A DNA stretch of 59,747 nucleotides from Catenovulum sp. 2E275 (GTDB lineage: Bacteria > Pseudomonadota > Gammaproteobacteria > Enterobacterales > Alteromonadaceae). The notes below the pieces were generated by a model, which did no database searches, was not told the DNA's origin, and worked only from the letters and a program-made list of their open reading frames with translations. The DNA lies in contig NZ_JAOPFU010000022.1 in the NCBI RefSeq assembly GCF_025515275.1, positions 1 to 59,747 on the forward strand, written 5' to 3'. Made by a program: the position numbers and the translations under genes. Positions 47,712 through 55,949 of the stretch are shown here, piece after piece. Positions within the stretch are counted from its first letter, which is position 1. The number at the start of each line of letters is the position of its first letter.

Positions 47712-48732
47712 TAGCCTTTAATTTTTGTTGAAACACTTTTGGCGAGCATCCAGTCTGTTTTTTAAACACGGTTGAAAAATAGGCTGGGTTATTAAATCCT
47801 ACATCATACGCTGTTTGGGTCGCATTTTGGCTAACGAGCAAATGCTTTGCCCGGTCAATACGGGTATTGGTTATGTATTGATTTATGGTTAATTTAGTTT
47901 GCTGTTTAAACAATTGTACAGCACGCGTGCGGCTAACCCCAATTTGTTGGCAGATAAGGTCTAAAGTGAGATCTGCGGTTAAGTTATCTTGAATGTAATG
48001 CTTAATTTTACTAACAACTATGTGTTCGGTATCAGTTGTTTGAAAAGGAGACTTTGTTATGAGAGAGTTTCTAGCGGTTGTTAGGTCAGAAAATACAAAA
48101 TAAACCCAAAAGAATACAGTTAAGCTAGCGCCGCCGTAATACCAACTCCATTGGTTAAAGATAATTCCCAACGCCATACATAAACTTAACCATATCGTGG
48201 CTAAACACAGCAGCAAGGATTTTTGTGTTTTAGTTAACATGTATAAGCAAGGTATGAGTACAACAACACATACCCAGGCAACTTGAAACCAGTACACCTG
48301 CTGTGGATTAAACAATACATTTTGCCAAGGTAGTTCGTTTGGGGTTATTGAATCGAGCGGCGGGGCCAATACAAATATGCTACACCAAGTTGCGCCTAGC
48401 AGGAAAGGACTATACTTTGTCACATTGCTCAAACTTAACTCAGCACTTTGAGCTAATCCAAGCAATAAGGAAGGAATTCCTATCGAAAAAAAGACGATAT
48501 TTCTAAATAAATCGTAGTATCTGTGCGCAGCGTCAAAGGGTAATAGATTTACCATCGGGCCGAGCAGAAATATAACAAAACAACCTATGAAAACGACAAA
48601 GAATCTATTTATCATTGGTTTTTGCGTTACAAAACAAAAATAAGCCATAAGCAACAAATAAATCACCGATGCGGCCAACGGTAGTACGGCCTGTGTAAAT
48701 ACCTCCCAAGATATCAAAGCTCTGGTTTCCAT
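47698..48732 (-). CDS. Membrane-anchored AraC-type regulator
   Basis: 344 residues from ATG 48732, which has AGAGG just upstream and aligns with the start of the broken relative (METRALISWEVFTQAV against MNYIALNWDILIRAV). About seven hydrophobic segments occupy residues 12-220. The AraC DNA-binding domain covers the last 100 (LTLDLICQQIGVSRTRAVQL and VGFNNPAYFSTVFKKQTGCS). Such fusions place a sensor in the inner membrane and a DNA-binding domain in the cytoplasm. It lacks the roughly 120-residue linker of the relative. Likely controls the neighbouring GH16/GH29 or the operon starting at 48891. Convergent, overlapping the GH29 end. Confidence 0.85.
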   Translation of the reverse strand: METRALISWEVFTQAVLPLAASVIYLLLMAYFCFVTQKPMINRFFVVFIGCFVIFLLGPMVNLLPFDAAHRYYDLFRNIVFFSIGIPSLLLGLAQSAELSLSNVTKYSPFLLGATWCSIFVLAPPLDSITPNELPWQNVLFNPQQVYWFQVAWVCVVVLIPCLYMLTKTQKSLLLCLATIWLSLCMALGIIFNQWSWYYGGASLTVFFWVYFVFSDLTTARNSLITKSPFQTTDTEHIVVSKIKHYIQDNLTADLTLDLICQQIGVSRTRAVQLFKQQTKLTINQYITNTRIDRAKHLLVSQNATQTAYDVGFNNPAYFSTVFKKQTGCSPKVFQQKLKATIQT

Positions 48733-48763
48733 AACCCCTCTCATTGCGTTGGTTTTTTTGTTG

Positions 48764-48775
48764 TATGTTAACAAT
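48764..48775. promoter_or_regulatory. Operator-like site TATGTTAACAAT (AraC / GH16 operon)
   Basis: Half-site ACAAT and core TGTTAACA are perfect; 10 of 12 to the palindrome. Lies in the 158-bp divergent region between the AraC-type gene and the operon starting at 48891. Confidence 0.4.
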
Positions 48776-48890
48776 TTGTTGGGCGGAGGTCTTCTTTTAG
48801 TGTAAAAAAATATTTTGTAAAAGTGTCACTTTTGTTGGTTGAAAACAATTAACTCTAACAACCACAAAAACAACTAACAAAGGCGATAGT

Positions 48891-50189
48891 ATGAAGTTAA
48901 CAACAAAAGCCGTGCTGGCGGTGTTATTGGCAAGCTCGGGTTTAAATGCTTGTGCAAATATTCAAGAGAAACCGCTGCAGTCACAAGCTTTTAAAGGCAC
49001 TAAAAGCATTGATATGTCTAAGTGGCAGCTCGCTTGGCAAGACGAATTTAATTACACGGACGAGCAATTAGATGAAAATTGGCTATCACAAAACGGTCCA
49101 ACTGAAAACCCATGGGTGCTCAGCAGTCGGTGGCGTGAAAATGCTGAAGTGAAAGATGGTGTATTACATCTTAAAGCGCTAAAAGAAAGTCGTGGTGGGC
49201 AAGATTGGACTACTGGGAACGTTTGGACTAAACGAACTTTTGGCTATGGCTATTTTGAAGCAAAGTTTAAATACGCTGCGGCTTATGGTACCAATAACTC
49301 ATTTTGGTTTTGGCCAAAACAAGGAGTTAAAGACGGACAAAAAGCCTGCGAAATTGATATAAATGAAGGCCATTTCCCAAATATTATCAACACCAATGTG
49401 CATAATTGGACAGATACTTACACATTGCCAAATGGACGTGTTAGCCATGATGATGACCAAAAACATTGGACCTTGCTAGGGAAACCCGATCATAACATCA
49501 TCTTAAAAAAGTCAGTTAAAACAAATAAAATTCGCTTAACTTCGCATAACCCTGCGTCTATTCATATTTCAGAATTTAGAGCGCTTGCGCCATCTTCAAC
49601 TGGTTATTCTGCCCCAACAGCAGAGCTGACAGATAACACGTTAAATCATGCTTTAGCAGCAGACACTATACTCACCACCAATGGCGTATTTAACAAGTTA
49701 CCGTCGAAAGAAACTTTTGCGATTGATAACAAGTTAGACACTCGTTGGGTATCAGAAAAACATGGTAAAAAATGGCTACAGCTTGAGTGGAATACAGCAA
49801 AGGAAATTGGCGCTATTCAATTTGTAAATGGTTGGCTGCAAGAGTATGGCGACTCAAAAAGTTTTTATCGCAACTTAATTGGTGATTATGTCATTGAATA
49901 TCACAACGGCACTGACTGGGTTGAATTAACAAGTTATAACGCTGCGGATGTAGCCAACTTTGGTGAGCAATACCACACCTATGGCCTCGAGTGGGATGAA
50001 AACTACTTCAAGTTTTATTTTGATGGCGAGCTATACCACACCATGCGTAACGATGTGTGTTTCAGCGAACAAACTTTGCTGTTTAGCTTAGCTATTTTAA
50101 AAGCAGAAATTGCTGGCCCAGTAACAGATGCTATTGACGGAACAGCCATGCAAATTGACTGGGTTCGATATTATCAACGTAAACCATAA
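48891..50189 (+). CDS. GH16 lipoprotein with a discoidin-like domain inserted inside the catalytic domain
   Basis: 432 residues; lipobox LNAC puts Cys 21 at the mature end. The GH16 fold begins at KWQLAWQDEFNYTDEQ (45) and includes TFGYGYFEAKFKYAAAYGTN and CEIDINEGH with Glu 154, Asp 156 and Glu 159. At about residue 198 it is interrupted by some 160 residues: IRLTSHNPASIHISEFRAL, then FAIDNKLDTRWVSEKHGKKW and GDYVIEYHNGTDWVEL, typical of F5/8C discoidin (CBM32-like) modules. GH16 then resumes (YHTYGLEWDENYFKFYFDGE to IDWVRYYQRKP). Likely an endo-galactanase with a built-in binding module. First gene of a six-gene operon. Confidence 0.85.
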   Translation: MKLTTKAVLAVLLASSGLNACANIQEKPLQSQAFKGTKSIDMSKWQLAWQDEFNYTDEQLDENWLSQNGPTENPWVLSSRWRENAEVKDGVLHLKALKESRGGQDWTTGNVWTKRTFGYGYFEAKFKYAAAYGTNNSFWFWPKQGVKDGQKACEIDINEGHFPNIINTNVHNWTDTYTLPNGRVSHDDDQKHWTLLGKPDHNIILKKSVKTNKIRLTSHNPASIHISEFRALAPSSTGYSAPTAELTDNTLNHALAADTILTTNGVFNKLPSKETFAIDNKLDTRWVSEKHGKKWLQLEWNTAKEIGAIQFVNGWLQEYGDSKSFYRNLIGDYVIEYHNGTDWVELTSYNAADVANFGEQYHTYGLEWDENYFKFYFDGELYHTMRNDVCFSEQTLLFSLAILKAEIAGPVTDAIDGTAMQIDWVRYYQRKP

Positions 50190-50203
50190 AGCGAGTGTTG
50201 GTT

Positions 50204-51901
50204 ATGAGTTCAGTTGATATAACAGTCATTATTATATTTACCTTGCTGGTGGTTGGTTGCGGCATTAGCTTTGCGGGTTCGGGCAAAAATATGAAAAGTT
50301 ATTTTTCTGCCGGCGGTGCTTTGCCGTGGTGGATGAGTGGCTTGTCACTTTTTATGAGTTTCTTTTCGGCAGGTACATTTGTTGTTTGGGGCTCTATTGC
50401 TTATCAACATGGTTGGGTCGCGGTAACTATTCAATGGACTATGTGTTTAGCCGGTGTGGTTATAGGCTTTTTTATTGCGCCAAAATGGCAAAAAACACGC
50501 GTATTAACCGCTGCTGAATATATTAGTGAACGTTTAGGTGAGCGCGTTAAAAAAGTTTATACAAGCATATTTTTAACCATAGCGACGTTTTCAACTGGCA
50601 CGTTTTTATACCCAGTTGCGAAAATTGTTGAAGTATCAACCGGCTTGCCCATAACCAATACTATTATCGGGTTAGGTTTATTAATTTTACTCTATACCGC
50701 GGTTGGTGGTTTGTGGGCGGTTATTGTTACTGACATTTTGCAATTTGTTGTGCTGACCGCCGCAGTACTTGTGGTTGTACCTTTGGCGTTGCAAGAAATT
50801 GGCGGCATTAGTAACTTTATTAACAAAGCGCCGGAAAACTTTTTTAGCTTAACGGGCGGTGAATATACTTGGGGATTTATCGCCGCATTTGCCTTGTATA
50901 ACTTATTTTTTATCGCTGGCAATTGGGCATATATTCAAAGATATACCTGTGTTGCCACGCCGCAAGATGCGAAAAAAGTCGGTTGGTTATTTGGTGGTTT
51001 GTATCTAATTAGCCCAGTTATTTGGATGTTAGCACCTATGGTTTATCGAGTGCTTAATCCAGATATTGCAGCTGCTGATAACGAAGGTGCTTACTTACTC
51101 ATGTGTAAAGAGGTGTTACCTATTGGCATGCTAGGTTTAATGTTAGGTGGCATGATATTCGCGACTTCAAGCTCAATTAACACAGCCCTCAATATTACTG
51201 CAGGTGTCATTACCAACGATGTAATTAAGCCGTTATATCCAAAATTAGCCGAATCGAAATTAGTTAAAATTGGCAGATTTACCACAGTTTTATTGGGACT
51301 TGTCACTATAACAATAGCACTGCTAGTACCTTATATGGGAGGGGTAGTTGAAGTGGTTATGACCATGGCAGCACTGACTGGTGGTGCACTATTTTTGCCG
51401 CCTATTTGGTTGTTGTTTTCAAAATATCAGCGTGGTTTTTCAATTTTAATCACATCAATTTTAACCTTATCGATTAACGCATATTTTAAGTTTATCAGCC
51501 CTTGGTTGTTTGAACTGTCATTAAGTAGAGCAGAAGAAATGTTATTAGGCGTAACCACTCCGGTTATTTTGCTTGGTTTGTTTGAATTGTATTACCGAGC
51601 AACTAAACAAGTTGCGCCAAGGTATGCGCAGTACAAACAACTAGAAAGCTTAAAACAACAAGCCGAAAAAGAAGTTTCTAACACAGATTCTGACAGCAAC
51701 AAATCTGCAAATACCAAAGGTAATCAAGTGATAGGTTTTGGCATTTTGTTTACTGGGCTCATCTTAATTTGTTTGGCTATTTTAGCCGAAAAAGGCAACT
51801 TGGTTGTTGCTGTAATGGCCAGCATAGTAACGCTAATCGGTGCTTGGCTGATTTATAAAAATAAAACTGCTGATGTAGAAGGTGTATATGAACAAGCCTA
51901 A
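50204..51901 (+). CDS. Sodium:solute symporter (SSS family), probable sugar importer
   Basis: 565 residues from ATG 50204; the in-frame GTG at 50195 is less likely. About 14 membrane helices. SSS family marks: YFSAGGALPWWMSGLSLFMS near the start, AGTFVVWGSIAYQHGWVAV, ILLYTAVGGLWAVIVTDILQ (the conserved GGLWAV-TD block) and FATSSSINTALNITAGVITN. It couples sodium entry to uptake of a small solute, here probably a galactan-derived mono- or disaccharide, given flanking GH16 and GH117-like genes. The end overlaps the next gene by 14 bp. Confidence 0.9.
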   Translation: MSSVDITVIIIFTLLVVGCGISFAGSGKNMKSYFSAGGALPWWMSGLSLFMSFFSAGTFVVWGSIAYQHGWVAVTIQWTMCLAGVVIGFFIAPKWQKTRVLTAAEYISERLGERVKKVYTSIFLTIATFSTGTFLYPVAKIVEVSTGLPITNTIIGLGLLILLYTAVGGLWAVIVTDILQFVVLTAAVLVVVPLALQEIGGISNFINKAPENFFSLTGGEYTWGFIAAFALYNLFFIAGNWAYIQRYTCVATPQDAKKVGWLFGGLYLISPVIWMLAPMVYRVLNPDIAAADNEGAYLLMCKEVLPIGMLGLMLGGMIFATSSSINTALNITAGVITNDVIKPLYPKLAESKLVKIGRFTTVLLGLVTITIALLVPYMGGVVEVVMTMAALTGGALFLPPIWLLFSKYQRGFSILITSILTLSINAYFKFISPWLFELSLSRAEEMLLGVTTPVILLGLFELYYRATKQVAPRYAQYKQLESLKQQAEKEVSNTDSDSNKSANTKGNQVIGFGILFTGLILICLAILAEKGNLVVAVMASIVTLIGAWLIYKNKTADVEGVYEQA

Positions 51902-53111
51902 GAAAACTGATTTTCCATCTGCCTTTCCATGGGATATACCACAAGCTAAACCAGATAGGCCGTTAAGCAAAGCGATGGCCCGTATGTACGATGAATATCA
52001 AACGCCGCGGCCAGAAGATAATAGTTTGTTCAGTAGTTTTAAATATACTCAACTACAAGGTTTTGATTACCGAGATGGCGACGGCACAGTGTCGCGTCGC
52101 GATCCATCAAAAATTATTCGAGTAAATGGCTTGTACTATGTGTGGTATACCAAGCGCGACACCCAAACACCACCACAAGGGCCAGAAAAGTGTAGTGACA
52201 GCATACCTTCAACCGATTGGGATTTAGCTGAAATTTGGTATGCAACCAGTCAAGATGGTTTTACTTGGCAAGAGCAAGGTTGTGCCATTAAACGCCCAGC
52301 TAAACCACAGCCTGGTTGGCGCTCGGTTTCAACGCCCGATATTTTAGTGTGGCAAGGTAAATACTATTTGTATTATCAAGCTTTTATGCAAGCCAGTGGC
52401 ATAAAAGGTGATCATTGTCCTGTTACTTTGTCGACTGCTGACAGCCCTGATGGTCCATGGACACCTTGCAATAAAATTGTGGTGGAAAATGGACCAGCAG
52501 GCAGTTGGGATCAATTTTCAATACACGATCCATACTTATTGGTCTACCAAGGAAAAATCCACTTATATTACAAAGCTGCTTTTGGCGACAGGCCTGAATA
52601 TTTAGTCGCGAATGGGCTGGCGATTGCTGATAACCCAATGGGGCCTTTTAATAAACATCCATTAAACCCTGTGCTCAACTCAGGGCACGAAACTACTTAT
52701 TTTCCGTTTAAACAGGGCATAGCAGCTTTGGCTATTCGTAATGGTAACGAAAACAATACCATTCAATTTGCACCGGATGGGGTTAATTTTTCCATAGCGT
52801 CTGTTACCTCGCTCATGCCTGTTGCGGCAGGGCCATATGTGGCCGATGCCTTTAGCTATACTGAAAATGGCCAAGGGATAGAGTGGGGCTTATCGCATTT
52901 TTGTGACAAAACCGACCCAAGCACTAAACACAGCTTTTTAGGCAGGTTCGACTGCAATTTAACTCAAAACGGCAATAACACAGATATGAAAGAAACCGAT
53001 GTTATCCATCATCCAAGTGTTTATTTCGCCCAAGGGTTATCTGAAAAGCAAAAAATACAGCGTCAACAAACTGCCCAAGAGGGTGAACAAAAGAGTGTAG
53101 AATTATGTTAG
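51888..53111 (+). CDS. GH117-like glycoside hydrolase (five-bladed propeller), divergent
   Basis: 407 residues from ATG 51888, inside the symporter end; no signal peptide. Propeller marks parallel to those of the 32205 protein: SRRDPSKIIRVNGLYYVWYT, IWYATSQDGFTWQEQG, FSIHDPYLLVYQGKIHLYYK, NSGHETTYFPFKQGIAAL and GQGIEWGLSHFCDK. The RDP, HDP and SGHE blocks are kept, but the closing NWNYIC is replaced and there is an extra C-terminal tail. It is probably an exo-acting enzyme on a terminal anhydro- or sulfated galactose, perhaps with different specificity from the GH117 at 32205. The last bases overlap the start of the FAD gene (ATGTTAG). Confidence 0.8.
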   Translation: MNKPKKTDFPSAFPWDIPQAKPDRPLSKAMARMYDEYQTPRPEDNSLFSSFKYTQLQGFDYRDGDGTVSRRDPSKIIRVNGLYYVWYTKRDTQTPPQGPEKCSDSIPSTDWDLAEIWYATSQDGFTWQEQGCAIKRPAKPQPGWRSVSTPDILVWQGKYYLYYQAFMQASGIKGDHCPVTLSTADSPDGPWTPCNKIVVENGPAGSWDQFSIHDPYLLVYQGKIHLYYKAAFGDRPEYLVANGLAIADNPMGPFNKHPLNPVLNSGHETTYFPFKQGIAALAIRNGNENNTIQFAPDGVNFSIASVTSLMPVAAGPYVADAFSYTENGQGIEWGLSHFCDKTDPSTKHSFLGRFDCNLTQNGNNTDMKETDVIHHPSVYFAQGLSEKQKIQRQQTAQEGEQKSVELC

Positions 53112-55390
53112 TCGAAAGTTTTAGTCAACAAACAAGAAGCAATAATAAACAACAGATTATCACTGATTTTGTGGTAGCTGGAGGTGGACTGGCAGGTGTG
53201 TGTGCAGCAATTGCTGCAGCGCGTAATGGCAGTAAAGTTGTATTAATTCAAGACAGACCCGTATTAGGCGGTAATGCGTCTAGCGAAGTGCGTGTTTGGG
53301 CATTAGGTGCAACCTCGCATATGGGTAACAATAATAGATGGTCACGCGAAGGCGGGATTATTGACGAAATTATGTTGGAAAACCTAAAAGTTAACAAAGA
53401 CGGTAATCCAATTATATTTGACGCTGTGTTGTTAGATAAGGTCGCAGCAGAGCCAAATATTCAATTGCTGCTTAATACTGCCGTTTACCAAGTGAATAAA
53501 TCGGCCGAGCGTAAAATTGCCAGCGTTGTTGCTTTTTGTAGTCAAAACTCAACTGAATACACAGTTTCAGCCCCGTTGTTTTGTGATGCAACGGGTGATG
53601 GTTTAGTGGCTTTTAATGCGGGGGCAAGTTTTAGGATTGGTGCTGAATCGCGTGATGAATTTGGCGAACAACTTGCACCAGAGCAAGCAAGCGATCAACT
53701 GTTAGGACATACGCTGTTTTTTTATAGTAAAAAGCTAGATCATCCAGTTAAATATACCGCCCCAAAATTTGCCTATACACATCAACAAATTGGCGCAATT
53801 CCACGTTCTAAAAATATTCAAGGCAGTGATTCAGGTGTTAAATTTTGGTGGGTTGAATACGGTGGTATTCACAACACCATTGCACAAACTGAAGAAATTA
53901 AATGGGAATTATGGAAAATTGTTTACGGCATTTGGGACTACATTAAAAACAACGGCAAATTTGAAGATGTTGAAAACCTAACTTTAGAATGGATAGGTAC
54001 AGTACCAGGTAAACGCGAAAGTCGCCGTTTTAATGGTGAATATATGCTTAAACAACAAGATATAGTTGAACAAACTCAGTTTGCCGATGCTGTTTCTTAT
54101 GGTGGTTGGGCGATAGATATTCATCCATCAGAAGGTATTTATAGTGATAAACCAGCCTGTTCGCAATTTCACTCCAAAGGCGTTTATCAAATTCCATATC
54201 GTTGTTTTATCAGCAAAGACATAGATAATTTATTTTTTGCTGGGCGTAATATCAGTGCTAGCCATATGGCCTATGGCTCAAGCCGAGTGATGATAACTTG
54301 TGCTCATGGTGGTCAAGCTGTTGGTACTGCCGCTGCATTGTGCAAACAAAATAATATTAGCCCTAAAAGCATGTTAAACCCAGAACAGATGCAAAGTTTG
54401 CAATATCAACTGAATTTGTTCGGTCATGGCATACCGAATGTGCCTTTAGCGCAGCAAAATAATTTGGCCAAACGAGCGCGTATCTCTGCGAGCAGCGAAC
54501 TTGAATTAAAACAATTATTGCCAAGTGGAGAATATTTACCTTTAACGCAAGCTTGCGCCCAGCTTATGCCGTTTAATCAAGGCATGGCACCTGTAATGAA
54601 ACTGCAAGTTAAAGCACAAACTGAAACTCAGTTAAAAGTTGCTTTAAGAGTCAGTGTAAAAGCTGAAAATTACACCCCAGAAATTGACTTAAAAACCATA
54701 GAACTAAACCTAGTTGCCGGTGAACAAACAATCACACTTGATTTTTCTAGTGTAGAAATTGCCGCTCAGTATGGTTTTGTTACGTTTTACCCAAATGCTG
54801 CGGTAGCACTGGCTATATCTGAGCAATTAGTTACAGGTTTTATGCCCGTATTTAACAAGGTGCACAAAGCGGTATCTAATACGGGTAAACAAACTATGCC
54901 TGTAGAGTCAGGAATAGAGAGTTTTGAATTTTGGACGCCAGAGCGTAGGCCAAAAGGGCAAAATTTAGCTTTGCAATTTGAACCAGTACTCAAACTGCAC
55001 CCTCTATCACATATAACAAATGGTTATCTGCGCCCGTGGAAACAAAGCAATGCTTGGGCAGCAAGTTTTAAAGACAAACAGCCTCAAGTTAAGTTTTGCT
55101 GGCCTGAGCCTGTCAAAATCAGCCAAATAACTCTATTCTTTGATACGGATGCAGACCATGCGTTAGAAACAGTATTAATGCAGCATCCAGAAAGTGAAAT
55201 GCCGTACTGTGTGCAGAATTATCGGGTAAAACAGGCTGATGGCAGTATTTTGCTTGAAGTGGTTGGAAATTATCAAACCGTTAATAAACATAAGTTAGCG
55301 CAAGCAATTCAAGTAGATGAACTTGTGTTTGAATTTGACCAGCCAAGCGATTTGGTACCAGCGAGTTTATTTCAAATAGAGATCCACTAG
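53105..55390 (+). CDS. FAD-dependent oxidoreductase with C-terminal beta domain
   Basis: 761 residues, cytoplasmic by lack of a signal. Dinucleotide-binding start TDFVVAGGGLAGVCAAIAAA and VVLIQDRPVLGGNASSEVRV match the FAD_oxidored family found in many polysaccharide clusters. LFCDATGDGLVAFNAGASFR and NLFFAGRNISASHMAYGSSR are the further FAD-contact blocks. The last 280 residues are beta-rich (for example FEFWTPERRPKGQNLALQF) and may bind carbohydrate. Reaction unknown; oxidation or dehydration of an unusual sugar residue is plausible. Start overlaps the GH117-like stop; ECF sigma gene follows after 4 bp. Confidence 0.85.
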   Translation: MLVESFSQQTRSNNKQQIITDFVVAGGGLAGVCAAIAAARNGSKVVLIQDRPVLGGNASSEVRVWALGATSHMGNNNRWSREGGIIDEIMLENLKVNKDGNPIIFDAVLLDKVAAEPNIQLLLNTAVYQVNKSAERKIASVVAFCSQNSTEYTVSAPLFCDATGDGLVAFNAGASFRIGAESRDEFGEQLAPEQASDQLLGHTLFFYSKKLDHPVKYTAPKFAYTHQQIGAIPRSKNIQGSDSGVKFWWVEYGGIHNTIAQTEEIKWELWKIVYGIWDYIKNNGKFEDVENLTLEWIGTVPGKRESRRFNGEYMLKQQDIVEQTQFADAVSYGGWAIDIHPSEGIYSDKPACSQFHSKGVYQIPYRCFISKDIDNLFFAGRNISASHMAYGSSRVMITCAHGGQAVGTAAALCKQNNISPKSMLNPEQMQSLQYQLNLFGHGIPNVPLAQQNNLAKRARISASSELELKQLLPSGEYLPLTQACAQLMPFNQGMAPVMKLQVKAQTETQLKVALRVSVKAENYTPEIDLKTIELNLVAGEQTITLDFSSVEIAAQYGFVTFYPNAAVALAISEQLVTGFMPVFNKVHKAVSNTGKQTMPVESGIESFEFWTPERRPKGQNLALQFEPVLKLHPLSHITNGYLRPWKQSNAWAASFKDKQPQVKFCWPEPVKISQITLFFDTDADHALETVLMQHPESEMPYCVQNYRVKQADGSILLEVVGNYQTVNKHKLAQAIQVDELVFEFDQPSDLVPASLFQIEIH

Positions 55391-55394
55391 CTAA

Positions 55395-55949
55395 ATGCAA
55401 GACGATAGTCATTTAATTTTACAAGCGCGCAATGGCGACATGCAGGCTTATGCAACTATTGTAGAACGCTACCAAAGTAGCGTTCGTGCCTGTTTGCGTA
55501 TGCGTTTGCATGAGCCATCTGAGGCTGAAGATTTAACCCAAGAAACCTTTATTCTTGCGTTTAATAAATTAAATGAATTTGATGAAAGCCGCCCAGTAGA
55601 AGCGTGGCTGCGTGGTATTGCCATTAACTTGCTTAGAAATTACCTACGCAAGCATAAACCCATAAGTGTTGGCAGCCATGCCGAGCTAGAAATGATAATT
55701 AACCAGCAACTTGATACCGATTATTCTCAAGGGCAAGAAGTAGCGAGCGTTGCAGCACTTAAAGATTGTATGACTCAGTTAAATGAAAAAACGCATGAGC
55801 TGGTTAATCAGCATTATAAACAAGGGTTTTCAATTGCCGAGCTTACTAAAAAACATGGGATGCGCCATTCGGCTATGACCATGCGTATGTTTCGTATACG
55901 AGAGAAATTGCGAGACTGCATAGAAAAAAATCTCAAGGAGTATTGTTAA
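55395..55949 (+). CDS. ECF-type RNA polymerase sigma factor
   Basis: 184 residues. Region 2 reads ATIVERYQSSVRACLRMRL and EAEDLTQETFILAFNKL (core-binding and -10 recognition). Region 4 reads LVNQHYKQGFSIAELTKKHG and AMTMRMFRIREKLRDCIEKN (-35 recognition helix-turn-helix). Placed as the fifth gene of the operon with the anti-sigma gene overlapping its stop (TAATG), so the pair is made in fixed ratio. It may switch on this operon and other polysaccharide genes when released. Confidence 0.9.
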   Translation: MQDDSHLILQARNGDMQAYATIVERYQSSVRACLRMRLHEPSEAEDLTQETFILAFNKLNEFDESRPVEAWLRGIAINLLRNYLRKHKPISVGSHAELEMIINQQLDTDYSQGQEVASVAALKDCMTQLNEKTHELVNQHYKQGFSIAELTKKHGMRHSAMTMRMFRIREKLRDCIEKNLKEYC

